DNA from: JAJCYX01 sp965243825 | GTDB lineage: Bacteria; Chloroflexota; Dehalococcoidia; Lucifugimonadales; Lucifugimonadaceae | Reading direction: 5' to 3' | Length of the DNA: 64,000 nt | NCBI GenBank assembly: GCA_965243825.1 | Contig: CBDEVT010000001.1 | Span: forward strand, 2,852,001-2,916,000 | Shown here: in pieces, positions 35,031 through 42,946 of the stretch | Layout: every line of letters starts with the position of its first letter | Position numbering within the stretch: position 1 is the stretch's first letter | Program-made: the position numbers and the translations under genes | The notes under the pieces: model-generated | Databases searched by the model: none | The model's input: the letters and a program-made list of their open reading frames with translations, nothing else | Told to the model about the DNA's origin: nothing

Positions 35031-36508
35031 GAAACCCATCCGTGCCCGTGACAAAACCGAACATACTTTTCATCTGTTCTGACCAGCAGCGCACAGACAC
35101 GATCGCAGCTTACGGCAACGAATGGATCCAAACGCCGAATCTGAATGCACTGGCTGAACGGTCCGCCGTGTTCGAAAACGCATACGTGACGCAAGCGGTC
35201 TGCTCACCGGCGCGTGGGACGATGCTGACCGGTCTTTATCCCCATTCGGCCGGGGTTGTTCGCAACTCTCAGCCGGGAAGGCCTTCCAGCAACCTTCGAG
35301 ATGACGTTCTGACAATCGCAGAGATGGCACCGGATGAATACCTGACCGCCAAATACGGGAAATGGCACCTCGGCCAGGACTTGGTGCCTCAGCATGGCTT
35401 TGATGAATGGGTAAGTACCGAAGATGCCCATGACGATGGCTTTCCGAACTACGAGCGGAGGGAGCATCGGCATCTCAAGTCTGACTACTACAAATATCTG
35501 GTCGATAACGGATACGAGCCTGAAGGTAACTACAACGGTCATCTTTCTCATACGCAGCACCAGCGTGGATTCTTGCCTGAAGAACACACGATGGCAGCGT
35601 TTCTGGCCCAACGAACATCGGAATTCATTCGCAGGAACACGGAACGCCCCTGGCTCATGTACACGATGATGTTTGAGCCACATCCTCCCTATAACGGACC
35701 GCTGAACGATCTATACGATCCGGAAACGATTCCCGACGGTCCGCTTCTTATGACTTCGCCGGGCGAAAACACTCCGCTTTTTACCAGGGCTCGCTCAACT
35801 CTCCATTCAGCTGAAGCACAGACAGCGAAACCTGATGATCCGCGACGATACTGGCGCGAATTAAGGGCCAAATATTTCGGCAACATGACAGTTCTCGACA
35901 ACGCGGTTGGTCAGATTCTCCAGGCCCTGGAAGAGAGCGGTCAGGCAGATCGTACGGTCGTGGTATTTACCAGTGACCATGGCGATTCTCTTGGAGACAG
36001 AGGCATGCTGGGCAAGCGGTCATTCTACGAAGAGGTTTCTCGGGTACCGATGTTAGTCAGCGTTCCTTGGCTAACCGGAGGTGGTAGAAGAGTTTCCGGA
36101 AGTTTCGGCCACGTTGACCTCGTACCGACAATGCTGAGTCTCATGGATGTTGAGCCGCCCGCCCATCTGCAAGGTCGAAGTTGTGTCGATGTCCTATCAG
36201 GCGATGCGGTCCTGGAGGACGATGTCTTTATGCAGTGGCACGGAGGCAGGGCGACTATCTCGCTGGGTGATGAGCTTGTTGAGCGAATGTCCACATCCGA
36301 ATGGCGTTCAGTCGTCACACCGGACCGCTGGAAATTGAACCTCTCGAACAGCGACCAGTGTGAACTTTACGACCTGAACGAAGATCCGCTAGAACTCGAC
36401 AACCTGTTTGATGTTCCTGAACATAGAGACAGGGTTCGCGATATGGCAGCGCGTATCAGGCAATGGCAGGCTGATACTGGCGACGAGATGGTTCTCCCAC
36501 CCGTTTAG
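35027..36508 (+). CDS. Type I sulfatase
   Basis: 493 aa. Formylglycine-dependent sulfatase: metal residues in NILFICSDQQRTD, formylglycine motif CSPAR at 59-63 (AVCSPARGTMLTG), FTSDHGDSLGDRGMLGKRSF, and a C-terminal domain ending LYDLNEDPLELDNL. It hydrolyses sulfate esters of sugars, choline or similar. No signal peptide is evident, so a cytosolic role is likely. The first in-frame start is a TTG (35027) overlapping the channel stop; GTGs at 35042 and 35048 are alternatives. The maturation enzyme is not in the window. Confidence 0.92.
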   Translation: MRNPSVPVTKPNILFICSDQQRTDTIAAYGNEWIQTPNLNALAERSAVFENAYVTQAVCSPARGTMLTGLYPHSAGVVRNSQPGRPSSNLRDDVLTIAEMAPDEYLTAKYGKWHLGQDLVPQHGFDEWVSTEDAHDDGFPNYERREHRHLKSDYYKYLVDNGYEPEGNYNGHLSHTQHQRGFLPEEHTMAAFLAQRTSEFIRRNTERPWLMYTMMFEPHPPYNGPLNDLYDPETIPDGPLLMTSPGENTPLFTRARSTLHSAEAQTAKPDDPRRYWRELRAKYFGNMTVLDNAVGQILQALEESGQADRTVVVFTSDHGDSLGDRGMLGKRSFYEEVSRVPMLVSVPWLTGGGRRVSGSFGHVDLVPTMLSLMDVEPPAHLQGRSCVDVLSGDAVLEDDVFMQWHGGRATISLGDELVERMSTSEWRSVVTPDRWKLNLSNSDQCELYDLNEDPLELDNLFDVPEHRDRVRDMAARIRQWQADTGDEMVLPPV

Positions 36509-36516
36509 CGATCCGC

Positions 36517-37542
36517 TTAAGGCGTTGGCGCTTCGTCAGGGATGAGGCCCTCGCTGCGCATGTCGAGCCACAATCCTGAAGGGATGTGGTGTTCGACCAT
36601 TCCGATGTTCTCCTCAAGCTCTCCAACGGTTTGAGCTCCCGGAATGACTGTTGCAACCGCCGGGTGGGCGAGCACAAACTGCAATGCTGCCGATTTCAGG
36701 TCTACGCCGTGTTTTCGGCAGAGTGAAGACAGCTTGCGAGCCCTTGCGACAAGATCGGGTGGAGCAGGCTCATAGTCGAAGCTGACGGGTCCATCCAGAT
36801 CACGGGCCAATATTCCTGAGTTGTAAGGACCACCGATGGCGATCTTGACGTTGCGTTCCTCACAGAGAGGCAGGAACTCGCTGAGCCCGCTGTGGTCCAG
36901 GAGCGTGTAGCGGCCGGCGAGTAAGATGATGTCGAGGTCGAAGCGTCTCACGAACCGTGCAGGCATCTCCCAGATGTTCATCCCGCAGCCGATGGCCTTT
37001 ACCAAACCCTGTTCACGCATCTCGATCAGGGCAGGAAATGCTTCATCGGTTGCCTGCTGCTCTCCATATTCTTCCTGGTCTGGATCATGGACGTAGATGA
37101 TGTCGATGTAGTCAACGTCAAGTCGCTGAAGACTCTCTTCGATAGATCTCTGGACGTCGCTTCGTGTCCAGGAATTGACCGGAACAAGATCGGGGAGACG
37201 ATCCGGGTTGTTCGCAGATGGATCCCCTCCTGGAGCAGGATCCAACACCCGGCCGATCTTAGTCGAGAGTACGTACGTGTCCCTGGGAATCCCTGCGAGT
37301 CCATCCCGGAATCTCGCCTCACTTCGCCCGCTGCCGTAAAGCGGCGCAGTGTCGAAATATCGAATACCGAGTTCGTAAGCCCTTTTGATGATTCGCACCG
37401 CTTCTTCGTGCGCAGAACCGCCGTAGAGCCCGTCGGCGAGCACCATGCCCGATAACGGTGCTCCTCCAAGCCCAAGGCGCATCACAGGTAGGTTGTAAGG
37501 ACCAACGGAAACGGTGTCGAAAGGGTTCATTTTCGGAGACAT
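36517..37542 (-). CDS. Aldo/keto reductase (aldose/fucose dehydrogenase-like)
   Basis: 341 aa. TIM-barrel oxidoreductase with the full tetrad: Asp64 and Tyr69 (YFDTAPLYGSG), Lys95 (LSTKIG) and His152 (YVHDPD). The N-terminal LGLGGAPLSGM and the layout resemble the D-threo-aldose/L-fucose 1-dehydrogenase group. It oxidises or reduces sugars with NAD(P). Together with the nearby sulfatase, lactonase-type and dehydratase genes it fits sugar catabolism. Convergent with the sulfatase gene (8 bp). Confidence 0.9.
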   Translation of the reverse strand: MSPKMNPFDTVSVGPYNLPVMRLGLGGAPLSGMVLADGLYGGSAHEEAVRIIKRAYELGIRYFDTAPLYGSGRSEARFRDGLAGIPRDTYVLSTKIGRVLDPAPGGDPSANNPDRLPDLVPVNSWTRSDVQRSIEESLQRLDVDYIDIIYVHDPDQEEYGEQQATDEAFPALIEMREQGLVKAIGCGMNIWEMPARFVRRFDLDIILLAGRYTLLDHSGLSEFLPLCEERNVKIAIGGPYNSGILARDLDGPVSFDYEPAPPDLVARARKLSSLCRKHGVDLKSAALQFVLAHPAVATVIPGAQTVGELEENIGMVEHHIPSGLWLDMRSEGLIPDEAPTP

Positions 37543-37686
37543 TCACCTTTTGATTGATTTTGAAAGCAAGTCAATAGATTGAATTTGTGGATGATCCGGA
37601 TTCTACGGTAACGTCAATCGCCACTCTGGGTTATCACATACAGGTTCTGCCTAATCGGGTTTGAAAGAACACTAAGAAGGTCAAAA

Positions 37687-38343
37687 TTGCTACAAGGATC
37701 AGAGGGCTCGTCGTGGCTAGGTACTGTTCTTGCAGTCTTAGTTGCGGTCCTTCCTCTCGCGGCGATGTTCGGTTTCCTCTGGTACATCGTTCGCCAACAC
37801 CAGCGCCCTGATGATCAGAAAAGCGGGGAAAACTTTGTTCTACCGGAGGATAGTGGATTAGCAGTTGAACTTCGTCAGAGTTGGTTGTTTCTTCCCATCG
37901 GAGTAGCCGGGGTCGCAATGTTCTGGGGACTAGGAATAGGTGTGACGTTTTTCATTGAACAGGAAGAGGGAGGGGTAGGAAAAATCGCTGGGATAGTCCT
38001 GATACTGTTCGGCTTCTCCAGTGCTTTTCTGATTACAGAGTACTTCCGTGCCCGTCACTACCTCACGGCTTCGAGGCTGAAATATCAGAAAATGTTCGGT
38101 GGAGCTGGCACGATCCAATGGAACGACATCGCTCACGTGCGATTCGGTCTGATTTCATGGTGGATTAAGTTGACGAACCACACCGGAGACACCATCAGAG
38201 TTTCAGCGATGAGCCGAAATTCGAACATACTCGCAACACGAATACTCAAGAATGTAGACCAGGATCGTATAGATCCAGGCGCCCATAAAGTCCTCATTCG
38301 GATAGCTTCTGGCGAGAAATTCTCAGTCTGGCCGATACGCTAA
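37687..38343 (+). CDS. Membrane protein with C-terminal PH-like domain
   Basis: 218 aa. It begins with a TTG that has AAGG 6 nt upstream. Three membrane segments (about 11-33, 65-85 and 95-117) are followed by a cytosolic region of about 90 residues with a beta pattern (HYLTASRLKYQKMFG, IQWNDIAHVRFGL, WWIKLTNHTGDTIRVS), reminiscent of bacterial PH/bPH2-like domains. I know no function for it. The stop overlaps by 4 bp the convergent dehydrogenase gene. Confidence 0.7.
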   Translation: MLQGSEGSSWLGTVLAVLVAVLPLAAMFGFLWYIVRQHQRPDDQKSGENFVLPEDSGLAVELRQSWLFLPIGVAGVAMFWGLGIGVTFFIEQEEGGVGKIAGIVLILFGFSSAFLITEYFRARHYLTASRLKYQKMFGGAGTIQWNDIAHVRFGLISWWIKLTNHTGDTIRVSAMSRNSNILATRILKNVDQDRIDPGAHKVLIRIASGEKFSVWPIR

Positions 38344-39398
38344 CTAACCGCTTTCGCCAGATGATCGCCTACCGCCGAGGTCGTTGAGCTGCCGCCGAGG
38401 TCAGGTGTGAGCACCTCACCGACCTCCAGCGTCTGCTCGACGGCCTTCTCGATGTCTTCTGCGGCACTGTCTTCGCCGAGGTGACGCAGCATCATTGCGG
38501 CGGTCAGGATCTGGGCCATTGGGTTGGCTATACCCTGCCCTGCGATGTCAGGAGCGCTGCCATGCGTCGGCTCGAACATCGATGGCCCGCTTCGAGTCGG
38601 ATCGAGGTTCGCCGATGAAGCAAGTCCCATGCTGCCCGTGATGATCGCACCGATGTCAGTGAGGATGTCACCGAACAGGTTGCTTGCGACTACGACGTCG
38701 AAGGTCTCTGGCCGCCGAATAAAGTCCATGCAGGCGGCATCAATCAGCAGCGAGTTGGTTGTGACGTCCGGAAACTCTTTCGCAACCTCGGCGAACGTCC
38801 TATCCCAGAGCACCATGCCGTAGCCCTGTGCGTTTGATTTCGTGATCGAAGTGACATGGTTTTTCTTGTTTCTCTGACGAGCTAACTCGAACGCAAAACG
38901 TATCACTCTCTCACAGCCATGCCGGGTAAACACGGCAGACTGCACTGCCACCTCTTCCGGCATGTTTCGGTACTGGAATCCACCAACATTGGCGTATTCG
39001 CCTTCCGTGTTCTCCCGGACTACGACCAGGTCAATGTCGTACGGCTTCACATTCGCCAGGGGCGATGTAACGCCTGGGTACAGAACCGACGGACGAACGC
39101 AAGCGAACTGGTCGAACCGACGACGAATCGGGAGTAGTAGGCCGTTCAGAGTGATGTGGTCCTGGATGTCCGGATGCCCTACCGCACCTAAGAAGATCCC
39201 GTCGAACTCAGCGAGCTGCTCAGGCCCGTCTCCAGGCATCATCTCGCCGTTTTTGAAGTAGTAGTCAGAGCTCCATGGAAACTCGGTGAACTCCCACTTA
39301 ATGTCGTGCCTGGGAGCGACAGCTTCAAGAACTTTTAGAGCTTCTTCGACGACATCGACACCGATTCCATCACCGCGAATGACCGCAATCCTGTGCAT
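38340..39398 (-). CDS. Isocitrate/isopropylmalate-family dehydrogenase (tartrate/D-malate type)
   Basis: 352 aa beta-decarboxylating dehydrogenase: AVIRGDGIGVDVVEEALKVL at the start, DLVVVRENTEGEYANVG, and metal-binding SNLFGDILTDIGA. The C-terminal FEPTHGSAPDIAGQGIANP is the cofactor loop. The pattern GAVGHPDIQDHITLNGLLLPIRR resembles tartrate dehydrogenase/D-malate dehydrogenase (TtuC/DmlA) more than LeuB. It oxidises and decarboxylates a 2-hydroxyacid with NAD. Its upstream neighbour is a beta-hydroxyacid dehydrogenase, fitting C4/C3 hydroxyacid use. Confidence 0.88.
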   Translation of the reverse strand: MHRIAVIRGDGIGVDVVEEALKVLEAVAPRHDIKWEFTEFPWSSDYYFKNGEMMPGDGPEQLAEFDGIFLGAVGHPDIQDHITLNGLLLPIRRRFDQFACVRPSVLYPGVTSPLANVKPYDIDLVVVRENTEGEYANVGGFQYRNMPEEVAVQSAVFTRHGCERVIRFAFELARQRNKKNHVTSITKSNAQGYGMVLWDRTFAEVAKEFPDVTTNSLLIDAACMDFIRRPETFDVVVASNLFGDILTDIGAIITGSMGLASSANLDPTRSGPSMFEPTHGSAPDIAGQGIANPMAQILTAAMMLRHLGEDSAAEDIEKAVEQTLEVGEVLTPDLGGSSTTSAVGDHLAKAVS

Positions 39399-39496
39399 GT
39401 TCTCTCACTAACTTCTTCTTGTTGGGGGTTCCGGGTAGCTCGTGCGGCGATTCTGGCTAAAGCGGCACGAACTTCCGGTTCGCGTCCGGTCCCGGG

Positions 39497-40372
39497 TTAA
39501 TTCTCGGACCGTTTTTCGACAATCTCCAGAACAGCCGCTATGTCGTGGTCTTGCTTGTTCTGCTCGATGAGCTCTTTATAGAGGCCGTAAGAGTGTTCGG
39601 CCAGTTCTAGCGCAAGACCTTCCGATTTCGCAAAATCGACAATGATGCTCATGTCCTTGTTCAGGTTTCGAACCGGAGCTCCCGAATCGGGGAAGTCACG
39701 GTTTGCAGTGATCGGAGCGCTGCGATCCGCCATGGTCGATCCGCCCCAACTGACTTTGAGGAGCTCGGCGGCTGACATGATGTCGACGCTTGCTGCATTT
39801 GCGAGTGCGAAGGCTTCGGCAGCAGCAGCTGTATTGATACCGACAAGTAGTTGATTGATCAGCTTCATCGCAGTGCCAGCACCGGATGGCCCCATGTGCT
39901 TGATGTTGGCACCCATTCGTTCGAACTCGGGCATCGCGGTATCGAACGCTTCGCGATCACCACCGACCATGATGGCGAGTGTTCCACCCGATGCACCAAG
40001 CGGGCCGCCAGAAATAGGCGCGTCCAGGAAGTGGACCCCTTTGGCATTAGCTGCCGCGTAGCAATCACGAGAGGTCTGCATATCGACCGTGCTGTGATCA
40101 ACAACAATCTGACCTGGTTTCGCGTGCTCAATGATCCCATCCGGTCCCAGGAAGAGATCGCGAGACGTCTGCACATTGGGCAGACATGCCAGCACCAGAT
40201 CACAACTGTTGACCAGTTCCGCGAGGCTGTCGGGACCTTTCGCACCCTTCTTGATCATCGCGTCGACTTTAGATCTAGTACGCGTGAAGACGCTGAGATC
40301 AGCTCCCTTGTTCAGCAGGTTGTCCGCCATTCCCTGTCCCATATTCCCGAGGCCGACAAATCCTACTGACAT
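39497..40372 (-). CDS. 3-hydroxyisobutyrate dehydrogenase-family oxidoreductase
   Basis: 291 aa beta-hydroxyacid dehydrogenase: dinucleotide motif GFVGLGNMGQGMADNLL, substrate loop FLDAPISGGPLGASGGTL, and catalytic Lys in GTAMKLINQLLVG. Members act on 3-hydroxyisobutyrate, tartronate semialdehyde or related acids with NAD(P). It lies 98 bp before the tartrate/malate-type dehydrogenase on the same strand, so both may be one operon, and just after the ABC importer terminator. Confidence 0.88.
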   Translation of the reverse strand: MSVGFVGLGNMGQGMADNLLNKGADLSVFTRTRSKVDAMIKKGAKGPDSLAELVNSCDLVLACLPNVQTSRDLFLGPDGIIEHAKPGQIVVDHSTVDMQTSRDCYAAANAKGVHFLDAPISGGPLGASGGTLAIMVGGDREAFDTAMPEFERMGANIKHMGPSGAGTAMKLINQLLVGINTAAAAEAFALANAASVDIMSAAELLKVSWGGSTMADRSAPITANRDFPDSGAPVRNLNKDMSIIVDFAKSEGLALELAEHSYGLYKELIEQNKQDHDIAAVLEIVEKRSEN

Positions 40373-40541
40373 TTTTATTCCTTAGCTGAAGCTGAGTCGC
40401 GACTACGTGCCATTCTTGGCCAAATGTTGAGTTCTCATGCGTGTATAAGCTGAGCCGATCTCTTGCCTCACGTGGCCTGAAGTGCCGGGCGATTATACAG
40501 ACGAACCGGTTCGTCGAAATCATCGTGCCTGTACAAACAGA

Positions 40542-40568
40542 ATCGCCACCGCAAAACGCGGTGGCGAT
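40542..40568 (-). terminator. Inverted repeat ending the ABC permease operon
   Basis: ATCGCCACCGC and GCGGTGGCGAT form a perfect 11-bp stem with a 5-nt loop, 28 bp after the DppC-type permease stop. The minus-strand tail (TCTGTTTG) is only moderately T-rich, so termination may be partial. Confidence 0.65.
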
Positions 40569-40595
40569 GTGATTTCCAATCGATGTACAGCGAGG

Positions 40596-41672
40596 CTAGT
40601 CCAACTGTCGCAATCTCGGGTCTAATCGGTCACGCAGCCAGTCACCGATGAAGTTGAACGCCATCACCGTCAGGAAGATCGCTCCTCCAGGGAATACGGT
40701 GATCCACCATGCTTCTTCGATGAAAGCTCGGCCGTCTGAAACGCTCTTACCCCATGCGGGAACTGGGTCAGGGAAGCCAACACCCAGGAAGCTGAGGATC
40801 GATTCGGCAAGGATCAGGCCACCCACGGCCAGCGATGCCACAACGAGGATGGTCGAGTACGTTCCAGGCAACACATGCTTGTACAGAATTCGCAAGTTGC
40901 TTGCACCTGCGATCCTTGCAGCCAGAACGTAATCACGGCTTCTCACACTAAGCGCATCGGCTCGTACCTGGCGCACGAAACCGGTCCATGCGAGGAGCGC
41001 GATTAACCCATATACAAGCGTGCCCGTATTCCAGAACCATTGAGGTTCGCGGCCCGCCGTATCGTTCCCAATCCATATCACAGCCAGAGCGAGCGCTAAC
41101 AAGATAAAGGGCAACGCGAGCCAAACGTCGACAAATCGACCAACAACTTCATCGACCCAGCCGCCGTAATAACCAGCGACGAGACCTAGAAGGGTTCCGA
41201 CGACGGTCCCGGAAACGAGTCCAATCGCAGCTACCTGCAGGGAAATACGGGATCCGAAAGCCAACCTGGTGAGCATGTCTCGACCCAGGTTGTCAGCTCC
41301 AAGGATGTACCAGGAGTTCGGGTGCCAGTTGTTCAGTGCACGGTTATATGCAGAAATCTCGCTGGCGGGAGAGCCTTCGGGCGGCCGGACAGGCCTTGGT
41401 CCTGTGTGCTCGTCAGCCCGCCCCCATGTTGGCGGATGGTTACGGAATGCCAGACGTTGAGCTGTGTTGTCAGGCTCAGTAGGCGAAATGAGAGGAGCAA
41501 AGACCGATGTCGCGATCAGAAGCAACAGAACTGAGGCAGGAAAAACTGGCCAACGACGGTTGAAGCGCCAGAACCGAGAAAAAATATTCGGTTTGCTCAG
41601 GGGAGCCTCAGTACGTTCACTGCCGGGCTCTGCTACAGCACCCGCTCCGGGCTGAGTCACTTCTTGCGCCAA
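40596..41672 (-). CDS. Peptide-type ABC importer permease (DppC/OppC)
   Basis: 358 aa. An N-terminal cytosolic stretch, a first membrane helix (PVFPASVLLLLIATSVFAPL), a long periplasmic part with the OppC-N motif, and a BPD_transp_1 core with five more helices. The ATPase-coupling loop is near GASNLRILYKHVLPG, and it ends GVGFPDPVPAWGKSVSDG and FNFIGDWLRDRLDP, as in DppC. It forms the channel with the DppB-type protein. It is 49 bp downstream of that gene. Partner ATPases are not encoded here. Confidence 0.92.
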   Translation of the reverse strand: MAQEVTQPGAGAVAEPGSERTEAPLSKPNIFSRFWRFNRRWPVFPASVLLLLIATSVFAPLISPTEPDNTAQRLAFRNHPPTWGRADEHTGPRPVRPPEGSPASEISAYNRALNNWHPNSWYILGADNLGRDMLTRLAFGSRISLQVAAIGLVSGTVVGTLLGLVAGYYGGWVDEVVGRFVDVWLALPFILLALALAVIWIGNDTAGREPQWFWNTGTLVYGLIALLAWTGFVRQVRADALSVRSRDYVLAARIAGASNLRILYKHVLPGTYSTILVVASLAVGGLILAESILSFLGVGFPDPVPAWGKSVSDGRAFIEEAWWITVFPGGAIFLTVMAFNFIGDWLRDRLDPRLRQLD

Positions 41673-41721
41673 GACGATTCCTTCCGATTCTGATGGCGGT
41701 CTTTAGGGTTCTAAGAGACGT

Positions 41722-42660
41722 CTATTCGTATCGGATCCGCGGATCGATGACTGCGTACAGCAAGTCCGTTGCAAAAATGAACAGCACGTACATCAACGTG
41801 AACAGTAGCGTGACACCCTGAAGAATTGGGAAGTCGTTGTTGTTCACGGCATCAATTGCCATGAGACCCATGCCCGGCCACACGAATATCTGCTCAACGA
41901 CGATTGAACCCGTCAGGAATCCCGTGAGGATCAGCGTGGAGGCTGTGAGCGGCTGGATCAGAGCGTTTCGCAGGGCGTGCTTCCAGACAACTGTCCGGTA
42001 CGCCACACCTTTTGCACGTGCCAGCTTGATGAACTCGGAATCGAGAATCTCAAGCATCGAAGATCTGGTTAGTCGTAAATATGCGGCGGTAGCACCCCAT
42101 CCCAGGGTGATGGCCGGAAGTATCCAGTGTTTGACGTCCCATAATCCATCGCCGCGGAATCCGAACGGTAACCACCCGAGTTGCACAGCAAATACCAGAA
42201 TTAACACCAGTCCTAGCCAGAATGATGGTAAAGCCTGACCGGTAAGAGCGAAAGCACGGCCGAAATAGTCCCAGATTGAGCCGCGCTTAACCGCAGAGAC
42301 AACCCCAAGTCCTACGCCAATTACGGTAGCTCCAATCCAGGCGATTAGAGAAAGTTGCAGCGTTGCAGGAATTCGCTCGGTAATGATGCGTGAAACTGGC
42401 TTCTCATCGAGAATCGTTCGTCCAAGGTCGCCTTGAAGCGCGTCACCGAGCCAGATCACATATTGAAACGGTACGGCTCGGTCGATCCCGATCTTGGCCC
42501 TGAGAATTGCTTCTTGCTCGGGTGTGAAGCCGTATCCGCCGGGTTTGGCATAAAGAAGGATGGGGTCTCCGGCGAGCCGGGACATGGCCAGAATGAGGAA
42601 CGTGGCAACCATGACGGTCAGAACGGCGAATATCATCCGTCTGATTATGAACCTTCTCAT
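41722..42660 (-). CDS. Peptide-type ABC importer permease (DppB/OppB)
   Basis: 312 aa, six membrane helices. N-terminal RRMIFAVLTVMVATFLILAM, then QYVIWLGDALQGDLGRTI, the coupling loop ARAKGVAYRTVVWKHALRNA, and a C-terminal YVLFIFATDLLYAVIDPRIR, all typical of DppB. Its transcription comes through or after the terminator at 42890-42923, between it and the binding-protein gene, so it is expected at lower level than the binding protein. Confidence 0.93.
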   Translation of the reverse strand: MRRFIIRRMIFAVLTVMVATFLILAMSRLAGDPILLYAKPGGYGFTPEQEAILRAKIGIDRAVPFQYVIWLGDALQGDLGRTILDEKPVSRIITERIPATLQLSLIAWIGATVIGVGLGVVSAVKRGSIWDYFGRAFALTGQALPSFWLGLVLILVFAVQLGWLPFGFRGDGLWDVKHWILPAITLGWGATAAYLRLTRSSMLEILDSEFIKLARAKGVAYRTVVWKHALRNALIQPLTASTLILTGFLTGSIVVEQIFVWPGMGLMAIDAVNNNDFPILQGVTLLFTLMYVLFIFATDLLYAVIDPRIRYE

Positions 42661-42889
42661 AGTTTCACCTGGCTCCGTGCGAACTTATTCTGATCACAAG
42701 ACTCCAACCCGGTCTGTGTCCGGAGAGCCAACAGATGTTAACGCATCCTGACTCAGATTCAAGCCCGAACGTGGACCTAAGGGTCAACGGTTACTAACTT
42801 TACGAGCCGTAGGAGCCTCAGGATTGCCATTTGCCCGCACTCGAACACAGATTGTCTGTACACATATTCCCCTGAGAGGCTTCGAAAAT

Positions 42890-42923
42890 GAATGGGCCCG
42901 CCGTACTGACGGCGGGCCCATTC
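42890..42923 (-). terminator. Strong hairpin between binding-protein and permease genes
   Basis: A perfect 15-bp stem (42890-42904 with 42909-42923, arms GAATGGGCCCGCCGT and its complement) closes on a 4-nt loop. On the minus strand it is followed by ATTTTC. It lies 24 bp after the binding-protein stop and 230 bp before the first permease gene. It would cut read-through and protect the upstream mRNA, giving excess binding protein. Confidence 0.85.
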
Positions 42924-42946
42924 CGAACTACCTAGCGAACTGAGTT

